Shown in pieces: positions 1 to 10,389 of a stretch of 64,000 nt of DNA (position 1 is the stretch's first letter; every line of letters starts with the position of its first letter). The DNA comes from Nepenthes gracilis (Eukaryota > Streptophyta > Magnoliopsida > Caryophyllales > Nepenthaceae). The DNA lies in NCBI GenBank assembly GCA_033239525.1, contig BSYO01000002.1, positions 12,434,626-12,498,625 on the forward strand, read 5' to 3'. Below the pieces are notes generated by a model. That model was not told the origin of the DNA. It saw only the letters and a list, made by a program, of their open reading frames with translations, and did no database searches. Made by a program: the position numbers and the translations under genes.

Positions 1-892
1 TTAAGGAAAAACCCTATTGAGTAGCATGTGGCTCTTTGATAACATGATTTTGAATCCATGGGACTTTAAATGGCGGCTAATTGTAAAGACCGATTAGTAT
101 CGTGGAGGTGCATGGTCATCTTAGGTTTAATTGAATTTATTAAGTGATTCGACAAGCATTCCTTCAGGATTGTAGCGTCCGTGGGACATTAAATGGGAAG
201 TGATCTGTATTCATCAAAATGAGATATGTGATGATAACTTTTGAGGAATGAAGGGTAAATTGTTGACTATGTTGTTTGGGTTGATCCCTGAGGGATCAAA
301 TGAATTATAGTAGAATAAGTTGTTTTGAGGAAGAACTAGGATTATGTCTTTCTTGCGTCGTAATATGTCACTAGCCTCGAACCAAGTGGGGGAGAGACCT
401 ATAAGTTGGAATTTTTCGCCCATAGCTAGGGATAGCTGGAAGGAATCTTTACTTTGAGGATTTATAGGTATTATTTCTAGAGATAACTATTGTCTAATAG
501 TCTTAAAGGCCTAAATAATTGTTTTATAAGGGAAAGATGATCACATGACGTAGCTAGCGGTAAGATCAGTTTAAGGACTGTGAAGAGGAACCTTAGAATC
601 TTTTAAGGAAGGCGAACATTAGTATAGACGATTAATGTTTGGAGTCCTTAGACTTAATACATTTTCGACGCTTCGTAGGAGATGCGAATGGTAAGTTGTG
701 AGTAGGTTCTAATACTTGGAAAATGGGATTGTTGTATTCTTGAACTGGGAGACAGAATTGTGTCTAACGTCTGGGAAATATGAAATTAGGAAATGAAAAG
801 CCCTTACGATTTTGTTTTAGGATAATTAGAGCGACCCACTCACCGTGTTTATGGGTGACACGTTCGGTTGAATCAGTTGGCTCCTGGGCATG
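1..892 (+). mobile_element. Decayed Ty3/gypsy interior, left part
   Basis: No open frame of useful length and no recognisable protein motif are present. I assign it to a gypsy interior by position only: it precedes a solo LTR (893-3069), and beyond that LTR the sequence runs on to a clear polypurine tract and LTR start at 3932-3945. It may be the non-coding 3' part of a gypsy interior interrupted by the solo LTR. It could also be unrelated intergenic DNA. Confidence 0.35.
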
Positions 893-3069
893 TGTGATGG
901 AATGGATCCTTATCCTTTAAAGACCTTTCATCAATAAACAAACAAAACTAATATTTATAAAATCTATAGAAATTTCGGCAGAGTTTTCTCTACAATTGAA
1001 TTGAAACCAAAAATACAACCTGTGAAAAATAATTTGTACAAGCACACGACTATTCAATTACACAATTCACCCTAAACACACAAACACAGGACTACAAATT
1101 GCCATATCTTCCATGGCTCAAATAAAGTATTCTCTAAATACCGCATTGGATCTAAGAGAAATGCCATCTAGGACTAAAATAAATTCAAATATCGAAAATA
1201 ATGCGGAAGCAACTATAACCATAATAAACTTGCGAAAGAAGACTTTAATATTTCCATCATGACATAAAACTTACTACATCATTACAATATATAGTATTTG
1301 TTCAAAAACTAATCATATACATTCACAATCCTTCAAGGTCTTCCAAAATCTTCGAAGGGTCTTCAAGCCCAACAAGCTTTATTCCTTCTAGCTAATCATA
1401 TCTTCAATCCTTATCAGGTTTTAGCTTATCTGGAGGGAAAAATAGAAAGCAAGGAGTGAGTTAACAGCTTAGTAAATGTACCCAAAACAGTGAAAACAAA
1501 CAATTATATATATAAAATATATACATACTATCAGACAGGAACGTAAAAAGGAACGTGACAAATCATATATGTAGGCAAGTAAGCAAGAGCGTAAATGCGA
1601 TGCAGAATACAAGAAAATCATGATTGCAGATCCATAGTTTTTGGTTCAGAGTTCATATAATTAAGTTTTCATTTAAAACTATTATCCTCCATACTTTACA
1701 TCCTGCGGCTGAATGATTCTTTTTACTTTAATCTTTATATACCCTCTATAGTTTACACCCCGATGGCAGGGTGATTCTCTTATTTATTTTAATCTTTGCA
1801 TACCCTCCATACTTTATATCCTGAGGGTAGGATGATTCCTTTTACTTTAATCTTTACATACCCTCCATACTTTACATCCCATGGGTAGGATGATTCTTTT
1901 ATTTACTTTAATCTTTACATACCCTTCATACTTTACATCATGAGGGCAGGATGATTCCTTTTAGTCCTAATGTCTATTATTTAGTGTTTTGATTGAAAGA
2001 CAAACCACACATTACTCAAAGGATGATATCATTTTCATATTATGCTGGCAAACCTACTGATTTACTTAACTAAAGATATTCTCTTCCTTATTTCCATAAT
2101 CTTAGTTCTCCATATCTCGAAGACCATTCCAATTCATACATTTGAACATTTGCTCACCACGAAACTTCTCTATAACTAACAGTACATAACGGTACAGTGT
2201 TTAGATTAATCCTTAAGTATAAATCTAGGCAAACCAATACAAATAATTCTTTAGATAACTTCGAAACATATCAGAAGTTTAACAGTATATTCCTATGGGA
2301 CTTTTCAGACTAAAATCACCTTATAGGGCTTAACATATTGTAGAATCACAATTACAGCTCAAAATCTAATGAACTAAAGTATCAAATCCTTAATTTTTTA
2401 CCTAGGGTTTCACGCAAAACTGTTGAAGCATAACCGGATACCAAACACATACACAATCATGAAATCAATGCCATATATTGCGATACATACAAATAAACAT
2501 GAAATCTATCCGATTAATTTACAGAATCATGCTTTATTTACATAAAACATGCAGAAACATGAATTTAGAGTATAAATACAAATTTAGAGATACAAAAAAG
2601 AGGTAAAAACAGAAGATAACATTCAAGGTACACTTACCTTAGCCCGAGCTACCGTTATTTTTACCTGGATCGGAGTGGAACGGCCAGATTTCTCCTCCTT
2701 CTTTCTCTTCTTCCCCTTTTTCCTTCGTACTTTGTTGCCTCTCTCTCTCTTTAACCCGTAAAAATGACGCAGGGAAAAAGCGCACGGTGCTTTAAAATAC
2801 ATTGGGTGCTCAAGCACTGTTCGAGCACCAACCAGGCACACCATTTTAAACATTCCCATGCTCGAGCTCTAACTAGGCGCCCTTCGAGTGTGAGCTTCTG
2901 CAAAATGCACCTTGGGTGCGCCCGTGGCACCACCCGAGTCCGAGGCCCTGGGCCATTTTTCTGCCTCCAACTAAATTTTTTCAACATTTTTCTTAATCTA
3001 TTTACCTCAGACATACTTATATTAACCCAACGGTTAGGAATTATCATATTTTGAAACTAGGACCTCACA
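893..3069 (-). mobile_element. Solo LTR of a Ty3/gypsy element
   Basis: Read on the minus strand, it starts TGTGAGGTCCTAG at 3069 and ends CCATCACA at 893, giving TG...CA termini and 2,177 bp. The start matches the LTR at 5120 (TGTGAGGTCCTGA, then AAACATGATAATT in both). The end matches the end of that LTR next to its primer site. Flanking pentamers are GCATG (888-892) and ATATG (3070-3074). They differ by one G-to-A and one C-to-T change, so this may be a decayed target duplication. No interior is attached, as expected after LTR-LTR recombination. Confidence 0.6.
1683..1968 (-). repeat. Five tandem units of about 60 bp in the solo LTR
   Basis: Five successive units of 58-62 bp each contain CCTCCATACTTTACATCC (with changes), then GGGTAGGATGATTC, then ACTTTAATCTTTACATA. 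Divergence between units is moderate, so the array is old. Confidence 0.75.
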
Positions 3070-3944
3070 ATATGCCAACGAGAGTCTTGAAGTTGTTAAG
3101 TGCTTAGGTTCTAAAAGTTTTGGGTGATGGCCTAGGGCTGTGTGAAATTTCGGGTGATTGATATATGTATAATTGCTAATCTGGTTGAAATTTGAGGATT
3201 TGTAGGGATTGTTTGCATGATATGGCCATCTTAGAACATGTTCTAATTATGGCTTCCTTGTGATCTAAGTGTTTCATGTGGGTTGTGTATTTTAGGAAAA
3301 TGTTGGTTTGATGACATACCAACAAAATAGTGAGAATATAAAGTATTTTGACTTGAGGATTGTTTGTGATTTGAGGTTTATACCAAAATCTTAACTGAAA
3401 CTTGATCAGAAAGTTTTGGTGTTAAGTTAAATTTGATACAGCAGTGAATTGTAACCGGACGATTCGTAGTTAGGTAATTAATCAGAGTTGTGTAGTGAAC
3501 ATGTGGTGAACTCCCATATTTTAGGGTCGCATTTGAGGTTCGGGAAGAATGCTTATTTTCGAGGCTTAGTGTAAATTGAAATAAGAGTTTTCAGTCAATT
3601 GAGTATTTAAGCTAAATTGAAGGGAGTTAATAGATATGGATTGCCCTTGAACTTGGTAGTATAGTGCAAAATCTCCCCAAGTACCATAAATTATGGAAGT
3701 AAATATGTAATTATGATGAGTCATTGTTGGGAAATTAAGAATATGTGTCCTAATGGGATTTCAATCTAGGTTCTGATAGAATGAACCCGATAATAAGGAC
3801 TAGAGCAACTCAAATGCTTTTGGTTTTCTAGGGTAATCGTTTAATCAAGGAGATAATTCGGGAGCACTAGGAAGATGACCTTTGATTTGGGGATCTCGAG
3901 GCTCATCAAATTTCGAGGACAAAATTTCTATAAGTGGGGGAGAG
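3070..3944 (+). mobile_element. Decayed Ty3/gypsy 3' interior ending in a polypurine tract
   Basis: There are no long open frames. The last 45 bases have the usual end of a plant gypsy interior: AATTTCGAGGACAAAATTTC, then the polypurine tract AAGTGGGGGAGA, then the LTR start TGTAATAAC at 3945. The element is therefore on the plus strand. Its coding part has been lost or has decayed beyond recognition. Confidence 0.55.
3932..3943 (+). other. Polypurine tract of a decayed gypsy element
   Basis: AAGTGGGGGAGA lies directly before the LTR start at 3945. This is the usual position and sequence of the plus-strand primer in plant Ty3/gypsy elements. The complete gypsy element at 22978-33267 has a near-identical tract. 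Confidence 0.7.
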
Positions 3945-5119
3945 TGTAATAACTTGAGTTCCAAAACATGATAATTAGGAGAAAAATGGGTTCCGTAGGG
4001 GTACCGGTTCCTAAAATATGACAAAAGATGAGTAATTAACTTAAAATAGGTGAATTAAAGTCAAAGGGTATAGGAGGAATTGGGTTGAAAAGCCCAAAGA
4101 TCCAGAATTGGTAAATCGGGAACCGAAGTTTCAAACCGAGAAATGTTAATCCATAAATAAGATTTTGGATTTTAAATTGTGATAATCATGACTTATTAAG
4201 GTTATTCAATCAAAATTAATGTCTAAGGATGTGAAAAAATTGGCTTAGAAGGGTTGAAATGGGTTTCGGACGACGCGTGCACGAAGCTGGCTCGCTGCAG
4301 GCCTAACCCGCGCCTGCCATGGGCTCAAGCCCCTAGCGAGCACAGAATCCAGATTTACAGCGCTCGCTTCTCGCTCTCTGAGTGCTTGAGTGTGCCGAGC
4401 AGTGATCCTGTGCTCGCTGAACGCTCGCTTGGAGTCAAGCGCTTGGCCATTTTAAAACACGGGCTGGAGCTTGACGATTTCATTTTTCTGGCCAGAAAAA
4501 AACCTTTAGAGAGAGAGAGAGCACCAAATAAGAGAGAGAAAGGAGGAGATCGAGACCGTGGAGTCTGAATCCGTTCGAAAGCTAGTTAAAAAGGTGATAG
4601 ATCAGGACAAGCCAAGTATACTAATACCATCCTCTTTTGTTTTCTTGCACTTTTGACATATTTTCTTCAGGTATCCTCATTTTGATACCCGGTTAGGTTT
4701 ATATTTTGTGATTCCCATGCCCTAATTATGCATATATGTAAATCTAGAACCCAAAAATGTAGATTTGATATGTTTTCGGACAACGCAAACCCTAACCCTC
4801 ACAACTAGACACATAACCCACGAAAATTTTGGACTTTTGCTTAATTTGGAAATAGAATATGATTATGCACGACTTGGATAAGTTAATTTATTTGTTGGTT
4901 ATCTGAATTTGTGGTCATGTAAGGAAATTTGTTTGCAAAGCCCTTAACCTGCGTCCGGATATCGTTTGAGCTTCGATTTAGAGTTAAATGTATAAATTTA
5001 CTAGGGATTATAGTTACCCATGCCTTGTGTTTGATAAATTAACCGTTGGATGTTTGAAATTCTAAGAATTAATCGATATATGCATCAGTTCACTGTTCAC
5101 ATGCATTGTTCACCCGAGG
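3945..5119 (+). mobile_element. Start of a gypsy 3' LTR, cut by the next element
   Basis: It starts TGTAATAACTTGAGTTCC and then AAACATGATAATTAGG, aligning with the start of the LTR at 5120. Both have a GC-rich middle with repeated GCTCG/CGAGC words (here 4260-4460). Only about half the LTR is present. It stops where another LTR begins at 5120, which suggests that the second element inserted into it. The rest would lie beyond the assembly gap. Confidence 0.55.
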
Positions 5120-7516
5120 TGTGAGGTCCTGAACCCAAACATGATAATTTAAGGGTAATTAAAATAATAATAATTGAGATGAGGCTGAACATGCATGGAA
5201 GAAAAAGTTTTGGAAGTAAAAAGTGTGGAATGCTGGCTGCTATATACTAATCTGCCACACAGCAGCCGGGAGCCTACCGCTTGCTCGAGCGCGGCAGCAG
5301 GCGCCAAAATCCAGTAAGGGCGTGCTCACCGTGTGCCTGCCGCGTGCTTGAGCAAGCGTCGACAGAAACCCTACGCTTGTCGTGCGCTCGCTAGGAGCTC
5401 AAGCTAGGCTCGGCAGGAACTCTATGCTCGCTGTGCGCTAGATGGGCGCTCGAGCGCCTATCATGGGCCCAGGCACGTGATCTCTTTTCTCCAACATTTT
5501 AATTGGGGAATTTAGGGATTTTGGCTCATTTTGGACAGCAGCCATGACCAGCAATGAAGGAGAGAAGAGAGGAAGGAGAGAGAAGAGAAAGAAAAGGGGA
5601 AAATCGGTCGTCCAGTCTGGATCTGAGTCACGGTAACTGTAGATCGAGCTCAGACAAGTGTACCTCGAACGCTATTTTCTGTTTTTACTGCTTTTCTATA
5701 CATCAAAAATGTTATTTATACTCTAAAAGCATGTTTCTCCTTGTCCTGCATAAATAAAGCCTATTCCTGCAAATTGTTTGGACAGATTTCATGTTTATAC
5801 ATATATATTGCAACATCTGGCTTCAATTTCATGAAAATGCATGTGTTAAGTGTTCGTTGATCGTCTGGAAGTTTTAGTGAAATCCTAGGTACGGAAATGA
5901 AGGGGTTTTAATGATTTTTACCGATAACTTCTATTGTATAAAACTTAATTGGTACTAAAATGAAGCTCCTGGTATAAATTGTTTTTGAAATTTTTACACA
6001 GACTTTTACTGATAAATTCTTGTGGACTTTTGAAGCAAAACTGAAGGGCTTTGAGCTTATACTATATATTCTGAAACAAATCTGAAGGATTTCTATCTAT
6101 ATTTGTATATTCTGAAGTGAACCTGAAGGATTTTAGACCGTCACTGTACATTCTGAAATTATCTGAAGAGTTATTGTGAAACTCGGACTGATTTCTGAAA
6201 TTGAAAGGGGTTTTTGGTTATGAAATAAAAAGGAAAAAATATTTCTAGTACTATTAATCAGGACCCGTGACTGAGATACAGTCAGGTTAGATTCTCCGGC
6301 ATGCCTTAGAATGTTACGGTGGTAATTAAGGATAACTCTATCCTTAGAGTTATATGTGGTCTGCCCTTCCTCAGGGCATTAACCTAGAGAGTAGTTTATT
6401 GTTTTTGGCTGGTGTACTGTACTGAATCCCACAAGAAGGGATGTCCCACAAGATGGGATGACTGTTTCTTACCTTAGATTATATGGAGTGAACACAATCT
6501 ATCCTCGATTATTCGCCCCCTCCACTAGTAGGGTCTATTGGTAGGGTCCTTTATTGATAGAAGGAATTTTCTATAACTCACTGATTTAATATTGAATTCT
6601 AATTTCTGTCTTATGTTTCCTGATTTCTAACTTACGAAGCTTGATTTCGTTATATTGAGCCTTCTTTACTTTCATGTACTGTTTTGCCACCATCACGAGT
6701 AAGTACTTTTTTGCTACTGTTCATCTACATACATATCCTGCACGGAAGCATATTTTACTGTCTTCTGATTTTTAAAACTTGATTTAACATCAAATTAGGC
6801 TTATTCTGTTTCCTTGAACCATCCTGACCTTAAATGCATTTATGTTTTAATATAAATGCATTATTGTTCTGCATTTTGAAACCCATTGCATGTTTTAGTA
6901 CCTTAATGGGCCTTGGCTCTCTATTTTACTATTTTTTTCCCCTCTAGATAAAACTGTAGAGCTGGTACTTGATGAGAAAGAGTGACTTAGAGCTTAATAT
7001 AAAGACTTCTGAGGATTCTGAAGTATTTTGAAGTTATCTTGAAGAAACTGTTAGATGTAAAGATTCGAATTTTGATACATGGTTCTTCTATGCTTGTGGA
7101 TGTTTATGTATATATGGGTTATGTCTAGAAATGTATGTAATGCATGTGATGAATAGGAAACTATGCTTCTACAGGTTTATAGTTCTGCTTCCGCTATATT
7201 CTTTCTGGTTTTTGTACAGTCCTAGTTGGCATTTCTCATCTGGATTCTGATATAGTTGATAGGATTGTTGAAATAAATGCCATGGATGGCATTTGTGGTC
7301 CTATGTAAGCACGTTATAGGAAAATTGTTGTATTTATAGATAGATGTGTGCTTATACTGGTTCGTATACAGGTTTTGTACATGTTCATATTTTCTATTTA
7401 ACCAAGTTTTCTGGAAGACTCTGCCCATTTTTCTCTAAAACTTAAAGTGAGTCTTGAGCTTTTGTTACTGTTCTGAATGACAGAATGAACTAAGAAAAAA
7501 AATTCATTCCGTCATA
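5120..7516 (+). mobile_element. 5' LTR of a Ty3/gypsy element
   Basis: It starts TGTGAGGTCCTGA and ends near CATTCCGTCATA, where the terminal CA has become TA compared with the solo LTR. It is about 2.4 kb. Its role as a 5' LTR is shown by what follows: a primer-binding site at 7517 and a gag reading frame at 7747. A GC-rich block (5270-5480) is full of GCTCGAGC-type words, and a purine-rich GA tract lies at 5553-5605. Confidence 0.65.
6031..6172 (+). repeat. About three tandem units of 46-48 bp in the LTR
   Basis: Units begin TTCTGAA and contain CTGAAGGATTT (CTGAAGGGCTTT in the first), with AT-rich spacers ending TATATTCTGAA or TACATTCTGAA. The array is imperfect. Confidence 0.6.
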
Positions 7517-7531
7517 ATTGGTATTAGAGAA
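7517..7531 (+). other. Primer-binding site (initiator Met tRNA type), mutated
   Basis: ATTGGTATTAGAGAA directly follows the LTR end. The canonical site complementary to the plant initiator Met tRNA 3' end reads TGGTATCAGAG, so this copy has one C-to-T change. Confidence 0.6.
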
Positions 7532-7746
7532 ATGAGATGTCTTAGGAATTGATCGATAAAAAAGTGAAAGCATAGGTTTGAATCTTCGTACTGAATTCCT
7601 ATAGGAATAGGTCAAGGTAGCTAAGGCAACTAGAACTCTTAAGAGGTTGGTTCTTAGACTTGGTTTAAATTTCATTATGTTATTAAATATCTCACCCTTT
7701 AACTGATTTCTTGAGGTTATAATATTGTATTTGTCTTGATTATAGG

Positions 7747-8227
7747 ATGGCTAGTAGAATGGGTAGAAGAGATAACCATGGTGGTGCTAATACGCCCCAC
7801 GATTAGGAGGTCGCATATGTAGACTTATTGGAGAGGATGACCAACGTAGTGGAGTCTATCGAGCAGAGACATATGACTCAAGTACCTGCACCAGAGCCAG
7901 TTCAGACACTTCTTGCTCCTACGACTTATGATAGGTTTACTGCGGAGTGAGCACTGGGCTTCCTAGGAAAGTCTAATCCGGCGGAAGTGGATATATGGCT
8001 AAAGAGGATGAGGAAAATATTTAAGGTGATTCGGTGTACAGACCAAGAAAAGGTTACTTTCGCTATGTATAAGTTGATGGGCGAGGCAGGCAGCTAGTGG
8101 GATATGACGAAGGGAGCACTAGGAGTGCCCGACGAGGAGATTACTTGGGATATGTTTGAGAAAGATTTTTTGGAGAAATACTTCTTGTCCGATCACGGGA
8201 TCAAAGTCGAGGAATTCATGAGATTAA
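7747..8227 (+). pseudogene. gag: Ty3/gypsy gag, N-terminal part, three stops
   Basis: A frame from ATG at 7747 runs 160 codons into the assembly gap. It is broken by TAG at 7804, TGA at 7948 and TAG at 8095. The conserved capsid region of plant gypsy gag (retrotransposon gag domain) is readable: a segment with LGFLGKSNPAEVDIWLKRM is followed by TFAMYKLMGEAG and by DMFEKDFLEKYFL. The gag of the complete element at 30235 has the equivalent FLGEPDPLKAETWI motif. Gag would form the virus-like particle that packages the element RNA. Two of the stops are consistent with C-to-T change (CGA to TGA, CAG to TAG). The rest of the element lies in or beyond the gap. Confidence 0.78.
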
Positions 8228-8327
8228 NNNNNNNNNNNNNNNNNNNNNNNNNNNNNNNNNNNNNNNNNNNNNNNNNNNNNNNNNNNNNNNNNNNNNNNNN
8301 NNNNNNNNNNNNNNNNNNNNNNNNNNN
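8228..8327. other. Assembly gap, exactly 100 N
   Basis: A run of exactly 100 N is a conventional placeholder for a gap of unknown size. A gypsy gag reads into it from the left, and an F1 LINE begins to its right a few bases before ORF1. True adjacency of the two sides is therefore unproven. Confidence 0.98.
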
Positions 8328-8344
8328 GACCTCTTGCCGCGCCC

Positions 8345-10389
8345 ATGGCGCCGGCCGACCCCTCCGCCTTGTCATGCAGATTTCATCAAGCCTACTTCCC
8401 CGTCCTTCATTCGCCTATTGCCTTAAACCGAATTCTAACGTCTTCTCCCGGCCCGCCACACCACAGCCTCACGGCCCCACCCCAATCCAGTTCTTCCCCT
8501 TCCATTTCCTCCGAGCTCGTATTCGCCTCCCCTTCTTCGTCTGCTTTCGACCGCCATAGCCGTTCGTCGCTCCCTCTCTTCCCCTTCGGTGACGTTGTTG
8601 CCCCTCTCTTTGCTTTCTTCTCCTCCCTCGAACTATCAACCCCCCCTCTTACCCACTTCTCGTCCGGGCTCCAAGGCTCTCTCCCTACTCCTTCCCCTCT
8701 GAATGCGCCACTCAGCCATGGTAAGGCCCCCGTCGCTTCTATGACGCCGGCATCTTGCTCTGCCTCACAGGGTTCGGCCGTTCATGCCCCCTCAGCCATG
8801 CCTATCTCGGCGTCGTCTCCCGGTGCCGTCTGCCATGGTGTTCAAATCGGCGTTCCTCTCAATCCATGTGATTTTGTTTCACCGGCGTGCCTATGCCGCT
8901 CCCGATTCAAGTGGTATTTCGGCAGAGCCGGAGATGGTCAGATGTTGCCCCGGCCCTCGCCTTCATTTCCTGTCATACTTTGCTCAATCGAATTGCTCTC
9001 GGCTCGGTGCCGATTTCAAATGCCATTGGGTCCACCACTATTGATGACTCATGCCCCACCATTGATCGTGGTCATGCTCGCCCAGTGTCTCTTGGGCATC
9101 AATTGTTGAGAAAAGGGCTATTGGAGGTAAGTGTCCTCTGAAATTTTACCCTCCGGTTACTTCCGACTCGGAGAATATTATCCTATCCCCCCCGCCTGAG
9201 GTAATTAAACAGGGGTCAGACTTGTGGGGTACCACCCTTGTTAGTTACTTCGTTGGCAATTCCGTCCACTTTAATGTTGTCAGCTTTATCACTAAGAAAA
9301 TATGGAAACGTTTTGAACTGCAACATGTGGCTGGAAACAAATCAGGTTTCTTTTTCTTCCGCTTCTCCTCAAGCCAAATGCTTGAAAAATGCCTGGCTAA
9401 TGGTCCGTGGTTGATTGCTGGGCATGCTTTCTTTCTTAAAAAATGGTGGCCCGGGATGATTTTATCCCGTGAGGATCATAAATCCTTCCCTACCGGATTA
9501 CCATGTCCTGGGATCCCGGTGGAATACTGGACCCCTTTGGGCTTAAGTTGGATCGCGAGTCGATTGGCAAACCCCCTTTTTAGACCTGTCATCCTTTGAA
9601 AAAACTCGAACGATTGGGTTTCGCGAGGGTTTGTGTTGAAATGGGGTCAATGCCCTCGGCCGAGATCCGTTAAGGTTCATGCTAGAGGCTGCGCTGAACA
9701 CCCGTCCGATTATCTATGCGAAATCAAAATTGAGTACCAGCATAGGCCGGGCGCGTAGGACAGCTCCCGAAAAGAATAGGAACAAGAGTCACCCTCTCAA
9801 AACTTCTTGGGTTCCAAAGCGACGGTCTCTTCCTGTATCCTCCCATCCCCGGCTCCCCTCGGATGGCCTCCCGTTCAAAATCTCCGGCTGGTGCGGCCAC
9901 CCTAACCATAGATACTCAATGTATGGCGATAACGACTTCTAACTCGTTTATAGCCTTACAGAGAGAATTTCAGAGCCTCCACCCAGCCCAATAGCTCTGA
10001 TTACATTGCGGTGCCCGAAGTTGTCCTGGCTGATCTCACTCAGCCTCATAGCCATATCGCTATCGGATCTCCTAGTCGGCCTTCTAAGTCTTCTACCTCT
10101 CCCGAGCCTCGGAGCCCCCTCGCTATCCCGAGCCACCCGGTTCCCTAAATTGAGGACAGATGGATCTTCCTCTCGAACCAGTCTATCTGACTCTTCTAAT
10201 CATCATACTCCTCTTATTCCAGATGTTACGATGGTCTCTACTCATCGTGATCCTCCTCCTGGATCTCCTAGTTGCCTTAAAAGCTGTGGCCCTTTCCCAA
10301 AAACTGAGGAGCGTGTCTCCGCTCGGAGGAATAAAAAATCTCGGGGGATTAAAAATAAGCCCCCACCCTCACCCTCTATTCATGACTAG
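8345..10389 (+). pseudogene. F1-A ORF1 (DUF4283-type RNA-binding protein), frameshifted
   Basis: ORF1 of plant L1 elements encodes a nucleic-acid-binding protein that coats the element RNA. The ATG at 8345 lies in the palindrome around GCCCATGGCGCC. A Ser/Pro-rich N-terminal half follows in the frame to 9109. The DUF4283 domain is at about 9222-9560 and contains FITKKIWKRFELQHVAG, FFFFRFSSSQMLEKCLANGP and the FLKKWWPGMILSREDHKSFP block. The two halves are joined by a frame running through VEKRAIGGKCPLKFYPP (about 9100-9150). At least three single-base indels (near 9074, 9545 and 9620) break it. The C-terminal part runs to the stop at 10387, overlapping the ORF2 start. No CCHC zinc knuckle is visible. 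Confidence 0.82.

Noticed and set aside
2764..3054. Overlapping plus- and minus-strand frames of about 96 codons in the solo LTR
   Set aside because: They come from a GC-rich stretch of the LTR with GCTCGAGC-type words. No similarity to known proteins was recognised, and the sequence is not shared in frame with the LTR at 5120.
4254..5757. Possible host gene fragments (GC-rich frames)
   Set aside because: They fall inside LTR sequence bounded by TG termini, next to a polypurine tract and a primer-binding site, and have no recognisable domain.
9121..9133. A perfect-looking splice donor (AGGTAAGT) in ORF1, also in copies B and D
   Set aside because: It lies in the frame joining the two halves of ORF1 (...AIGGKCPLKF...) and codes for Gly-Lys-Cys. 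Copy C lacks the donor consensus. No matching acceptor was evident.
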